NCBI RefSeq assembly: GCF_026626635.1
Contig: NZ_JAPNKA010000001.1
Coordinates: 9,470,501-9,534,500 of the forward strand
Direction of reading: 5' to 3'
Length of the DNA: 64,000 bases
Source: Archangium lansingense
GTDB taxonomy: Bacteria > Myxococcota > Myxococcia > Myxococcales > Myxococcaceae
Shown in pieces: positions 53,998-63,529 of this stretch. The notes beneath the pieces are model-generated. The model saw only the letters and a list, made by a program, of their open reading frames with translations. It searched no databases and was not told where the DNA came from. A program made the position numbers and the translations under genes. Each line of letters starts with the position of its first letter. Position 1 is the stretch's first letter.

Positions 53998-55221
53998 TCA
54001 CAACCAGTTGTCCGGGATGCGCGAGCGCTGAAGCTCTCGCAGCCCTTCTGTGAGCAGGGGTAACAACCGCTGGGCCTCGACAGGCCGAGGACTCCTGCGG
54101 GCCAGCTCAGACTCAAAAGACTGGATGAGCGCCAGCGCCTGCTTCCGGCCGAGCCGTGAGAAGTCGGGAGCATTCAACCCGAGAGCCGCAAAGCCGCTCC
54201 GGATGACAGACCGGTGCGCCTCCTGAAAACGGGTGGCGGCGTTCCCATAGAAGAGGAGCCGGAGGGTCTGATCGCGCGCCCGCTCGAGTCCACTCCGCTC
54301 AGAGGCAGAGACCTCCGGCCGACCCAGCAGCGCCTGGAGGGTGTTGTAGTGCTCCCGCAGCGGGCCGCGCTGGGTATCGCGCACCACCTCATCGCCCCGA
54401 AAATAGCGCTCGAAGGCGGCATGACCCGCAACCTGGCGGACACGCAGGTCCGTGGTGCTCGCCCCCACCGTGGCCGTCTGGTAGCCCTCCCGGCGTGACC
54501 ACACCGCGAGGTTCTCTCCCTTGCGCAACCCCTTGAGCAAATCAGGCCGGAGAGAAGCCACCTCGCCGCGCGTCGCCTTCTCCCATCGGGCCAGATGAGC
54601 CGTTGCACCGGAGAAGGTACCGGGCGCGCTGCCGTTGTAGGCCCACATCGTCTGGAGGTTGGGAAAGAGCGCACGCCAGGCCTCCATCGTGGTCTCGCCG
54701 CCGTTGTAGCAGGCCGCGATGCACAGGTCCTCGACCCCCGCCGCCGCCCGGGGCATGGCCGCTGCGAGCAAGGCAAGGCTGCTACGGGTGAGCACGCCGT
54801 TCGTGAAGCTTCCCTCCTCGCCCCACAGGTTCGAGCCCCCACTGTGCCCGGAAAGCACGAGTCGCGAGGGAACGACGCCCCCCTTCTCCGCCCGGGCCCA
54901 CACCTGCGCCAGTTGCGCGAGCTCGTCCCGTGCATCCTCCCCAGCACTGGCAATAGCCGTCACCACCTTCTGTCCCTGGGCGAGCGGCAGCCCCAGGGTG
55001 GCCACGAAGGTCCGGATGCCGTCCTCCGTCCTCAGGTCGTGGACCGTCATCCTCCCGTCCGAGCCCCTGGCGCGCACCTGATCGTTCTGGAAGGAGTCCC
55101 GGACGGTGGTCACCCGGGCCCTGGGGTTGGACTTCTGGATGGCCTCGGCCTCCGCCTGGACGTGCGGATTCATCCCGAGCACGAGAGTGTCGTCGTTCCG
55201 CCTCGAGCCTACGCTGGTCAT
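53998..55221 (-). CDS. Candidate clan CD (caspase/CHAT-like) cysteine-protease-fold protein
   Basis: A 407-residue soluble protein. LVLSGHSGGSN carries His126 after a hydrophobic strand, and LCIAACYNGGETT carries Cys171 after another, the His-Gly and strand-Cys order of clan CD proteases (caspases, gingipains, CHAT domains). The N-terminus (MNPHVQAEAEAIQKSNP) resembles an alpha-beta sheet entry. The C-terminal 180 residues are helical with no known motif. The fold is inferred from two motifs only. ATG 55221 precedes the first strand; the codons before it are unlike the protein. Confidence 0.65.
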   Translation of the reverse strand: MTSVGSRRNDDTLVLGMNPHVQAEAEAIQKSNPRARVTTVRDSFQNDQVRARGSDGRMTVHDLRTEDGIRTFVATLGLPLAQGQKVVTAIASAGEDARDELAQLAQVWARAEKGGVVPSRLVLSGHSGGSNLWGEEGSFTNGVLTRSSLALLAAAMPRAAAGVEDLCIAACYNGGETTMEAWRALFPNLQTMWAYNGSAPGTFSGATAHLARWEKATRGEVASLRPDLLKGLRKGENLAVWSRREGYQTATVGASTTDLRVRQVAGHAAFERYFRGDEVVRDTQRGPLREHYNTLQALLGRPEVSASERSGLERARDQTLRLLFYGNAATRFQEAHRSVIRSGFAALGLNAPDFSRLGRKQALALIQSFESELARRSPRPVEAQRLLPLLTEGLRELQRSRIPDNWL

Positions 55222-55402
55222 GTTCCTGCCTCCTGGCCGCCGCGGAGAGCGCGTGCGGCAGTTCCAGACGCAGGGCAAGTCACGGGCCAGCAAGGAGCTC
55301 CATCAATTCAACCCCTTGCCGAGAACCAACAACCTCCGAGGTGTCCCGAGGCGTGCACGGCATCCTTGGCGCGAGACGCAGAGGTTGCACGTCGCCCCAG
55401 GT

Positions 55403-55870
55403 TCAGAACCCCCGCACCAGCGGCCTTCCATAAGGCAACGCGGGCCAGGGAATTCCCACCGCGATGAAGAGGAGCGCGATGAGTAGCCCCACCACCCATC
55501 GGCGGTGCTTCGTTGTGGAGTCCTGGGCCCGGCGGCTCGAGATGGAGGCCCAGTGCGCGATGATGAGCGCCGGCACCATCGCCGTCACATGCTCGATGCC
55601 GTAGAAGCGGAGGACGGAGTTGGACATGGCCACCCGGAAGCCGTCCAGGCTCCTGGGAGTCAGCGGGCTGAGCACGAAATAGAGCGTCAGCCCGAGCAGC
55701 ACCTGACTGTCGAACAAGGCGACGAAGAGCTGCTGCATGCGCCGATCCGCCTGGGTCCAATCCCGGCCACGCGCCCAGCCATGCACCGCCCGCCCGAGTG
55801 AAAGCGCACCGAGGAGCAGCACGCCCCAGCGCAACCAGGAATGCAGAAAGAGAACCACCTGATAGAGCAT
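55403..55870 (-). CDS. Four-helix membrane protein, unknown function
   Basis: A 155-residue protein with four hydrophobic segments. His residues sit at membrane edges (FLHSWLRWGVLLLG, YGIEHVTAMVPALIIAHWAS), which could coordinate haem as in cytochrome b561-like or quinol-oxidase-linked proteins; this is a guess. ATG 55870 is preferred over 55891. The 181 bp between it and the protease-fold gene hold no recognisable feature. Confidence 0.7.
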   Translation of the reverse strand: MLYQVVLFLHSWLRWGVLLLGALSLGRAVHGWARGRDWTQADRRMQQLFVALFDSQVLLGLTLYFVLSPLTPRSLDGFRVAMSNSVLRFYGIEHVTAMVPALIIAHWASISSRRAQDSTTKHRRWVVGLLIALLFIAVGIPWPALPYGRPLVRGF

Positions 55871-56019
55871 GTCATTCACCTGCGGGCCCATGGGCTCGCG
55901 GAGACGACACCTTACGGCACGCCCAGAGCGGCGAGTGCGTCTTGTTGACGCACCACGCCCCCACCCACCACTGCAACGACACCCGAGACACGTCCTCCAG
56001 CACGAGGAACCTGTGAGCG

Positions 56020-56200
56020 ATGCTGCTCGCCACGCTGGACCTGGTGCCCATCGCGCTTGGCTTCGGCGAGGGCACCGAACTGCTGCGTCCGCTCGCGCTC
56101 GTCACCCTCTCCGGACTGAGCGTGGGCACGCTGCTCACGCTCTTCGTGGTGCCGTGCCTCTACGTCAGCCTGCACGCGCTCGTCGCGTGGCGTCCCGGAG
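56020..56200 (+). pseudogene. C-terminal remnant of an RND efflux transporter
   Basis: The frame reads LLATLDLVPIALGFGEGTELLRPLALVTLSGLSVGTLLTLFVVPCLYV, split here for brevity at LALVTL; this is the last membrane hairpin of AcrB/CzcA-type pumps (PLALG, then LLTLFVVPxLY). The preceding 1000 codons are absent and the upstream frame is not continuous. Remaining residues to 56259 are unrelated polar codons. Confidence 0.65.
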
Positions 56201-56280
56201 GGCGGCGGAGCCGAAAACACGAAGGCCCCTCCAGGCGTGAACCAGGAGAGGCCTCGTAACGGATTCAACCCGGGGTCCGG

Positions 56281-56318
56281 ATACCCTCACCCCGACCCTC
56301 TCCCGGTGGGAGAGGGAA
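56281..56318. repeat. Dispersed GC-rich palindromic repeat
   Basis: CCTCACCCCGACCCTCTCCC-GGT-GGGAGAGGG, the fourth copy in the window, between the RND remnant and the end of fadA. Here it may serve as a transcription end for fadA, which stops 7 bp away. Confidence 0.65.
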
Positions 56319-56324
56319 GAGTGA

Positions 56325-57497
<1,173 letters not shown>

Positions 57498-57585
57498 CTG
57501 TCTGTCTCCTCGCCCGGGGAGCGACCCCCCGGGCTTCAAAATCTGAATCAGTGGATGACTTGTGAACTGGCCTAACGCTGTCGCC

Positions 57586-59976
57586 TCAGTTGCGCAGCGG
57601 CTTGCCCTTCTCGAGCATGAACATCAGCCGGTCCTGGGTCTTCTCCTCGCCGCACAGGCTGAGGAACGCCTCCAGCTCCAGCTCCAGCAGCCGCTCCTCG
57701 GTGACGAGCAGCGACGGGCTGGTGTCGCCGCCGGTGAGCACCCGCGCCAGCTTCTGGGCGATCTTCCGGTCGTGCGCGGAGACCTGTCCGTTGAGCTCCA
57801 TGTCGTAGAGCATCATGTCGATGGTGGCGAAGCCGCTGGCGCCGGGCAGGCGGAAGCGCGTGGGCCGGGGGGCGCGGAAGCCCGCGTTGGCCATGCCAAT
57901 CACCCGCGCCTTGGCGTCCGACAGCAGGAAGTCGCGGTTGGCGCTGATGCCATCGTTGGCGTTGAGGAAGCCGAACTCGCGCGCCTCCTCGGCGCTGGTG
58001 GCCACCTTCGCCGTGCCGATGGACAGGAACACCTTCTTGATGAAGGGGAACGCGTCGAAGTCCTTGTCCGCCGCGTACGGGCCGTACACGTTGCGCAGCA
58101 GCTGCATGGTGCCGCCGCCGCCGGGGATGAGGCCCACGCCCACCTCGACCAGGCCCATGTACAGCTCGGCCGAGGCCTGGATGGCGTTGCCGCCCATGGC
58201 CGACTCGGCGCCGCCGCCCAGCGTCAGGTTGAAGGGCGCCGTCACCACCGGCACCGGGCTGTAGCGCATGCGCTGGTTGGCCGCCTGGAAGCCCGAGGCC
58301 ATCTTGCGGATGGCCTCGAACTCGTCGCTCTTGGCCGCCATCAGCAGCGCCATGATGTTGGCACCCGCCGAGAAGTTCGCCCCATCGTTGCCGATGACCA
58401 GGCCGCGGAAGTTCTTCTCCGTCTCGTCCAGGGCCGTGTTCATCATCGCGATGATGCTGTCGTCGATGGAGTTCATCTTCGAGTGGAACTCCAGCAGCGT
58501 CACCCCATCACCCATGTCCCACAGGGTGGCGGACTCATTGCCGGTGATCTTCTTGTTGCCGCGCTTGAAGTACTCCACGCGCGACGTGCGGGCGTTCTCC
58601 GGCACCACCTTCACGGACTTCGTGGGGATGTCCCAGTACGTGTCCTTGCCGTTCTCCACGCCGTAGAAGGACGTGCGGCCGGTGGCGAGCATCTGCTCCA
58701 CCCAGGCGGCGGGCTTGAGGCCCAGCTCCTTCATCCGCTCCACGCCCTTCTTCACGCCATAGGCATCCCAGGTCTCGAAGGGCCCCAGGTCCCAGGCGAA
58801 GCCCCAGCGCATGCCGCGGTCGATGTTGACCACGTCGTCGGCGATCTCCGGAATCCGGCGGCTGGCGTAGGCCAGCACGTCCAGGGTGATCCGCTCGGCG
58901 AACTTCGCGGCCTTGTCCTGGCCGTTCAGCACCGTGGCCACGCGCTCGCGCACGTTCTCCACGTCCTTGGCGGCGCCCAGCGACTCGTAGCGCACCTTGT
59001 TCTGCGGCCGGTACTCCAGCGTCTTCAGGTCCAGGGCGAGGATGTCCTTGCCGCCGGCGCTCTTGTCCTTCTTGTAGAAGCCGCCGCCGCTCTTGTCGCC
59101 CAGCATCCCCTTGGCCACCATCTTCTGGAGGAAGTCGGGGATGGCGAAGACCTCACGCTCCTCGTCCTGGGTGAGCGTGTCGTAACAGTTCTTCGCCACG
59201 TGGCTGAAGGTGTCCAGGCCGACGATGTCCGCGGTGCGGAACACGGCGGACTTGGGGCGGCCCATGGCGGGGCCAAAGATCTTGTCCACCTCCTCGATGG
59301 ACAGCTCCGCCTTCTGCATCTCCGAGATGGTCCGCATCATCCCGTAGGTACCGACGCGGTTGGCGATGAAGTTGGTGGTGTCCTTGCCGTAGACGATGCC
59401 CTTGCCGAGCACCTCCTCGCCAAAGCGGTGGATGCTCTTCACCACATCGGGGTCCGTCTCCGGGCCCGCCACCAGCTCCAGCAGCTTCATGTAGCGGACG
59501 GGGTTGAAGAAGTGGGTGACGAGGAAGTTCTTGCGGAACGCGGCGCCACGACCCTCCAGCATGCCCTTGATGGACAGGCCCGAGGTGTTGGAGCTGATGA
59601 TGGCGTCCTTGCGCGCGTGCTGCTCCACCTTGGCGAACAGGGCCTGCTTGACGCCCATGTCCTCCTTCACCACCTCGATGACCCAGTCGCACTCGGCCAG
59701 CCGGTGCAGGTCATCCTCGAAGTTGCCAACCTCGATGGCCGTGAACACCTGCTCGGACACGATGGGGCTGGGCTTCTGCTTGCGCATGTTGGCCAGCGCC
59801 CCGAGAGCGAACTTGTTCTTGAAGGCCTTGGAGGCCGTGTCCTCACCGGGCCCCGCCTTGGGCGGGACAATATCCAGCAGGAGGGCGCGCACGCCCGAGT
59901 TGGCCAGGTGCGCGGCGATGCCGCTGCCCATCACGCCCGCGCCCAGAACTGCCACTTTGCGGATCCGCATCGTCAT
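57586..59976 (-). CDS. fadB: 3-hydroxyacyl-CoA dehydrogenase / enoyl-CoA hydratase
   Basis: A 796-residue bifunctional enzyme. The N-terminal dehydrogenase has the NAD site VLGAGVMGSGIAAHL, ISSNTSGLSI and the catalytic His in THFFNPVRYM. The C-terminal hydratase (about 500-740) has NDGANFSAGANI, the oxyanion strand GGGAESAMGGN and VEVGVGLIPGGGGTMQ with its acidic residues. The dehydrogenase-first order matches FadN-type proteins rather than E. coli FadB. It is co-oriented with the thiolase downstream and carries two middle steps of beta-oxidation. Confidence 0.93.
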   Translation of the reverse strand: MTMRIRKVAVLGAGVMGSGIAAHLANSGVRALLLDIVPPKAGPGEDTASKAFKNKFALGALANMRKQKPSPIVSEQVFTAIEVGNFEDDLHRLAECDWVIEVVKEDMGVKQALFAKVEQHARKDAIISSNTSGLSIKGMLEGRGAAFRKNFLVTHFFNPVRYMKLLELVAGPETDPDVVKSIHRFGEEVLGKGIVYGKDTTNFIANRVGTYGMMRTISEMQKAELSIEEVDKIFGPAMGRPKSAVFRTADIVGLDTFSHVAKNCYDTLTQDEEREVFAIPDFLQKMVAKGMLGDKSGGGFYKKDKSAGGKDILALDLKTLEYRPQNKVRYESLGAAKDVENVRERVATVLNGQDKAAKFAERITLDVLAYASRRIPEIADDVVNIDRGMRWGFAWDLGPFETWDAYGVKKGVERMKELGLKPAAWVEQMLATGRTSFYGVENGKDTYWDIPTKSVKVVPENARTSRVEYFKRGNKKITGNESATLWDMGDGVTLLEFHSKMNSIDDSIIAMMNTALDETEKNFRGLVIGNDGANFSAGANIMALLMAAKSDEFEAIRKMASGFQAANQRMRYSPVPVVTAPFNLTLGGGAESAMGGNAIQASAELYMGLVEVGVGLIPGGGGTMQLLRNVYGPYAADKDFDAFPFIKKVFLSIGTAKVATSAEEAREFGFLNANDGISANRDFLLSDAKARVIGMANAGFRAPRPTRFRLPGASGFATIDMMLYDMELNGQVSAHDRKIAQKLARVLTGGDTSPSLLVTEERLLELELEAFLSLCGEEKTQDRLMFMLEKGKPLRN

Positions 59977-60094
59977 CGAAAGAGGCTCCCAAATTGAAAA
60001 AGGATGGCACCAGACATTGCGCCGGTTGATTCAAAAGTCAACCGGCTCTTGAGGCCCCCCATGTCACCCGGTGGGGGGTAAGGTACGAGCCCCC

Positions 60095-61849
60095 ATGGCC
60101 CGACTCGATCCGCACTCGTACAACGACGACACCCAACCTGAGACCGAGACCCTCACCTGGAAGGCGCGAGTGGACTTCCGCACGCGCCGGCTGCACGCGG
60201 AGGCCACCCTCACCATGAGGGAAGCATCCGCCGGCCCGCTGGACCTGGACACGAGGGAGTTGGAGATCCGCTCGGTGGTGGACGCTCAGGGCAAGCCCCT
60301 GCCCTTCCTGCTGTCGCCGCCCGAACCCATCCTCGGCAGCCGCCTGAGGGTGGAGCTGCGCCCAGGCACGAAGCAGCTCACCATCCGCTACCGGACGTCC
60401 CCGCAGGCGAGCGCGCTGCAGTGGCTGACGCCGGCCCAGACGGCGGGAGGCCAGTACCCGTACCTCTTCAGCCAGTGCCAGGCCATCCACGCACGCTCGG
60501 TGGTACCGCTCCAGGACACGCCGCGAATCCGCATCCGCTACCGGGCGGAGCTGACGGTGCCCAAGGAGCTCAAGGCGGTGATGGCGGCGGGCTTCACCGG
60601 GCGCGAGGAGACGGGTGTGGAGGCGGTGGAGCGCTACGAGATGCCCCAGCCGATTCCGCCCTACCTGCTGGCCTTCGCGGTGGGACGGCTGGCGGCCAAG
60701 GAGCTGGGGCCGCGCTCGCGCGTGTGGGCCGAGCCCGAGGTGCTGGAGGAGGCCGCCGAGGAGTTCGAGGACGTGGACGCCATGCTGCGCGCGGCGGAGG
60801 AGCTCTTCGGCCCGTATGACTGGGAGCGGTTCGACTTGCTGACGATGCCGCCCTCGTTCCCGTACGGGGGTATGGAGAACCCGCGGCTGACCTTCCTGAC
60901 GCCCACGCTGCTGGCGGGGGACAAGAGCCTGGTGAGCGTGGTGGCGCACGAGCTGGCGCACTCGTGGACGGGCAACCTGGTGACGAACGCGTCGGCCGAG
61001 CACTTCTGGCTGAACGAGGGCTTCACCGTCTTCGCGGAGCGGCGCATCCTCGAGGCGCTCTACGGGCCGGACGTGGCCCTGCTGCACTCGGCGCTGGGCC
61101 GGCGCGCGCTGGAGGACGCGGTCCATCACTTCAAGGACCATCCGCAGCTCACCGCGCTGCGCACGCACCTGACGGGCGTGGACCCGGACGAGGCCTTCTC
61201 GCAGATTCCCTACGAGAAGGGCTTCCTGCTGCTGCGCGCGCTGGAGGACGCGGTGGGACGGCCGGCCTTCGACGCCTTCCTGAAGCGCTACCTGGAGGCA
61301 CACCGATTCCAGGCGCTCACCACGGAGCAGTTCATCACCTTCGTGGAGAAGCACCTGCCGGGCGCGCTGGCGAAGGTGGACGCGGAGTCGTACCTGAACA
61401 AGCCGGGCGTTCCGGGCAGCTCGCCGGTGCCGCGCTCGGAGCGCCTGGAGCGGATGACGAGCCTGAAAGCCCGAGTGCCCACGGTCGAAGAGGTGAAGGA
61501 CTGGACCCCGGCCGAGTGGCAGCTCTACATCCAGTCGATACCGCACGGGACGTCACGAGACGTGTTCCGGCAGTTGGACGAGCGGTTCCGTCTGACGAAG
61601 AGCCAGAACGCGGAGGTGCTGGTGTCGTGGCTGGCGGCGTCGCTGCGGGCAGGCTGGGAGCCGGCACTGGGGCGCACCGAGGCCTTCCTGGGCGAGGTGG
61701 GGCGCATGAAGTACCTCAAGCCGCTGTATGGGGCGCTGGCGAGCACCCCCGAGGGCAAGGTGCTGGCGCGCAGCCTGTTCAACCGCTACGCCGAGCGCTA
61801 CCACCCCATCGCCCAGGGCGCTGTTGAGTCCATCCTCAACCGCGCGTAG
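60095..61849 (+). CDS. M1-family zinc metallopeptidase, leukotriene-A4-hydrolase-like
   Basis: A 584-residue peptidase. GGMEN (258-262) binds the substrate N-terminus; HELAH (285-289) with Glu308 in LNEGFTVF binds zinc; IPYEKGFLLLR follows. The domain order (beta sandwich, thermolysin-like, helical C-terminus about 450-584) fits leukotriene-A4-hydrolase-type aminopeptidases, near their usual 610 residues. No signal peptide is seen, so it likely acts in the cytoplasm on peptides. ATG 60095 is chosen over GTG 60071. It diverges from fadB by 118 bp. Confidence 0.93.
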   Translation: MARLDPHSYNDDTQPETETLTWKARVDFRTRRLHAEATLTMREASAGPLDLDTRELEIRSVVDAQGKPLPFLLSPPEPILGSRLRVELRPGTKQLTIRYRTSPQASALQWLTPAQTAGGQYPYLFSQCQAIHARSVVPLQDTPRIRIRYRAELTVPKELKAVMAAGFTGREETGVEAVERYEMPQPIPPYLLAFAVGRLAAKELGPRSRVWAEPEVLEEAAEEFEDVDAMLRAAEELFGPYDWERFDLLTMPPSFPYGGMENPRLTFLTPTLLAGDKSLVSVVAHELAHSWTGNLVTNASAEHFWLNEGFTVFAERRILEALYGPDVALLHSALGRRALEDAVHHFKDHPQLTALRTHLTGVDPDEAFSQIPYEKGFLLLRALEDAVGRPAFDAFLKRYLEAHRFQALTTEQFITFVEKHLPGALAKVDAESYLNKPGVPGSSPVPRSERLERMTSLKARVPTVEEVKDWTPAEWQLYIQSIPHGTSRDVFRQLDERFRLTKSQNAEVLVSWLAASLRAGWEPALGRTEAFLGEVGRMKYLKPLYGALASTPEGKVLARSLFNRYAERYHPIAQGAVESILNRA

Positions 61850-61953
61850 CCGTGGAGCACATGGAGGCGGCGGCTTCGATTTCCGCCGCCTCCGCTAGAA
61901 GTTGCCCGCCGCCTTGAGTCGAACCCACTCCTAATGAGGAGGCGCGGATCGCC

Positions 61954-62171
61954 TTGGGGGACCAAATCGATTCTTGTCGGACCAAATTCGGACCTTCCCA
62001 CCCCCTCTACCCCCAGGAACTGGAGCTGGGCTACCAGGTGCTCCGGGCACCGCTCGGCATGGATCGCGCCTCGGTGAAATTCCCCTTCGACGAGGACAGC
62101 CTGCACCTGGTGGCCGTGGAGGTCATGGAGGTGGTCGGCTGCGTGCTCTTCCACCCGGAGGGCGCGCACAC
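61954..62171 (+). pseudogene. Truncated GNAT acetyltransferase fragment
   Basis: Codons read HPLYPQELELGYQVLRAPLG, then SLHLVAVE, VVGCVLFHPEGAHT: the N-terminal third of a GNAT N-acetyltransferase. The acetyl-CoA-binding motif (RxxGxG/A) and the rest are missing, since matching codons stop at about 62171, where an opposite-strand fragment begins. Confidence 0.65.
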
Positions 62172-62174
62172 AGC

Positions 62175-62288
62175 GGCTGGCCCTGCCTGGCCAGCTCGGT
62201 GGCCAGGGCCTCCCCCGTGGCGAGGGCCTCGGGAGTACGGCCGAGCGCCTGGAGCTGTTCGACCCCGATGTGGAGGGGGTCGGACATG
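62175..62288 (-). pseudogene. Fragment of a TPR-like protein
   Basis: On the minus strand from ATG 62288: MSDPLHIGVEQLQALGRTPEA, LATGEALATELARQGQ, a tetratricopeptide-like helix pair that loses coherence near 62175, exactly where the GNAT fragment ends. Two truncated genes facing each other at one point suggest a deletion or inversion joint. Confidence 0.5.
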
Positions 62289-62548
62289 ACTGGCCCTGTA
62301 CGCCACAGGCTCTGGGCCCGCGCAGCCGTGGAGGGATTCACGCCGTCAGGTTGGCGCGGGCCGCCGCTCGACAAGCCCCTGCCTCATGCGTGGCGAGCCT
62401 CAAGGCGGTCGCGGCGCGGTGTATTCCAATCGTGTTTGCTTTAGACCACATCCGCTTCGAACGGAAAGTGAAGGCATCCATAGCGACAGCTCAGCGCTAG
62501 GGTTAGGGTAGCCCACTCTCGTTGTTTGGCAGTCCTCGAGGAGGAAGC
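62289..62548. other. Intergenic region before the collagen-like gene
   Basis: These 260 bp carry the promoter of the collagen-like gene. A GAGGAGG ribosome site ends 5 bp before its ATG. A TAGGGTTAGGGTAG run (62499-62512) is present. I see no other gene. Confidence 0.4.
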
Positions 62549-63400
62549 ATGAAAGTGCCCGTGTGGACGTTGCTTGCTGTGACCCTTGTAGTGGCTGGGG
62601 GAAGGGATGCCGAGGCGCAGGTACTGCCACCTCCTGTCACCATTCTTGCCGTCGAGTTGGACTATGCCGGCCGGCGCATCTACATCGACGGCCGGAACTT
62701 CGGAGCTGCACCTCCCACAGTTCAGTTGTACGAACAGCCCCTGGCACTGCTTCAAAACGACAACACCTTCATCGTTGCCCGGATGCCAAACCTCTTCCTG
62801 AGCGCGAAGGGGGATTATCTTCTGTCTGTCTCCGCAGGGCCCACTGCCGCGGAGAATGATAGTCACCTCGTCACCTTCGGAGCGGTCGGTCCGCAGGGCC
62901 CTGCCGGAGCACAAGGTCCTGCGGGTGCCGCCGGAGCACAAGGTCCTGCCGGGCCGCAAGGGCCCAAAGGTGACGTGGGTGCTGTGGGTCCGGCAGGGCC
63001 ACAGGGGCCGGTTGGCGCAACGGGACCTCAAGGTCCTACCGGGCCGATGGGAGCACAAGGCCCCAAGGGTGACACCGGAGCGATGGGCGCGACTGGGCCG
63101 CAGGGTCCTGTGGGGCCTGTCGGTCCCCAAGGGCCTGTTGGGGCGACTGGCCCCCAGGGTCCGGCTGGGGGAGGAGTGGCTGGCTGGCAGTTGGTGATTG
63201 GCAATGTACCCAATCTCTATAGTTTCCCTAACCCGTGCATCTCTACTGTGTCCTGCCCCACCGGGAAGGCGGTTGTCGGAGCAGGAGGGTGTCTTGCGCC
63301 ATCGATTGCCTTGACAAGCGTCACCTGCAAGCACGGCGCTACCGATAATACATATTGTAATGGTTTGACCAGCGCTTGGGCGATTTGTGTGAATCAATAA
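62549..63400 (+). CDS. Secreted collagen-like protein with N-terminal IPT/TIG-like domain
   Basis: A 283-residue protein with a signal peptide (about 1-24, ending AEA). Residues 30-105 (ILAVELDYAGRRIYIDGRNFG, LLQNDNTFIVARMP) look like an IPT/TIG immunoglobulin-like domain. Then 32 uninterrupted Gly-X-Y triplets (about 112-207; many GPQ, GPA, GAT) form a collagen-like helix. A Cys-rich C-terminal domain (CISTVSCPTGKAVVGAGGCL, CKHG, YCNG, CVNQ) follows. Bacterial collagen-like proteins with such ends are surface or matrix adhesins; here it may belong to the extracellular matrix. GC in the C-terminal domain is lower than around it. Confidence 0.88.
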   Translation: MKVPVWTLLAVTLVVAGGRDAEAQVLPPPVTILAVELDYAGRRIYIDGRNFGAAPPTVQLYEQPLALLQNDNTFIVARMPNLFLSAKGDYLLSVSAGPTAAENDSHLVTFGAVGPQGPAGAQGPAGAAGAQGPAGPQGPKGDVGAVGPAGPQGPVGATGPQGPTGPMGAQGPKGDTGAMGATGPQGPVGPVGPQGPVGATGPQGPAGGGVAGWQLVIGNVPNLYSFPNPCISTVSCPTGKAVVGAGGCLAPSIALTSVTCKHGATDNTYCNGLTSAWAICVNQ

Positions 63401-63529
63401 TCTCCAGCAGGTTTCCAGCGGAAACGGGCCAGAGGGGGTTCCCCCCTGTGTCAGGGTAGTTGACGCCTGGAGTCACCTTCAGGAAACCCACCATCCGCTC
63501 TCCGAAGGTTGGACTGCGGCCCCCTGAGC

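Noticed and set aside
57562..59997. An 811-codon plus-strand open frame opposite fadB
   Set aside because: Antisense artefact of GC-rich codon usage; fadB motifs are complete on the minus strand.
62881..63175. CRISPR-like or minisatellite array in the collagen-like gene
   Set aside because: The periodicity is 9 bp from Gly-X-Y codons and keeps frame; no spacers or constant repeats.
63411..63440. Terminator after the collagen-like gene
   Set aside because: GTTTCC/GGAAAC and GGGGG/CCCCC hairpins can be drawn but are short and lack a T-run.
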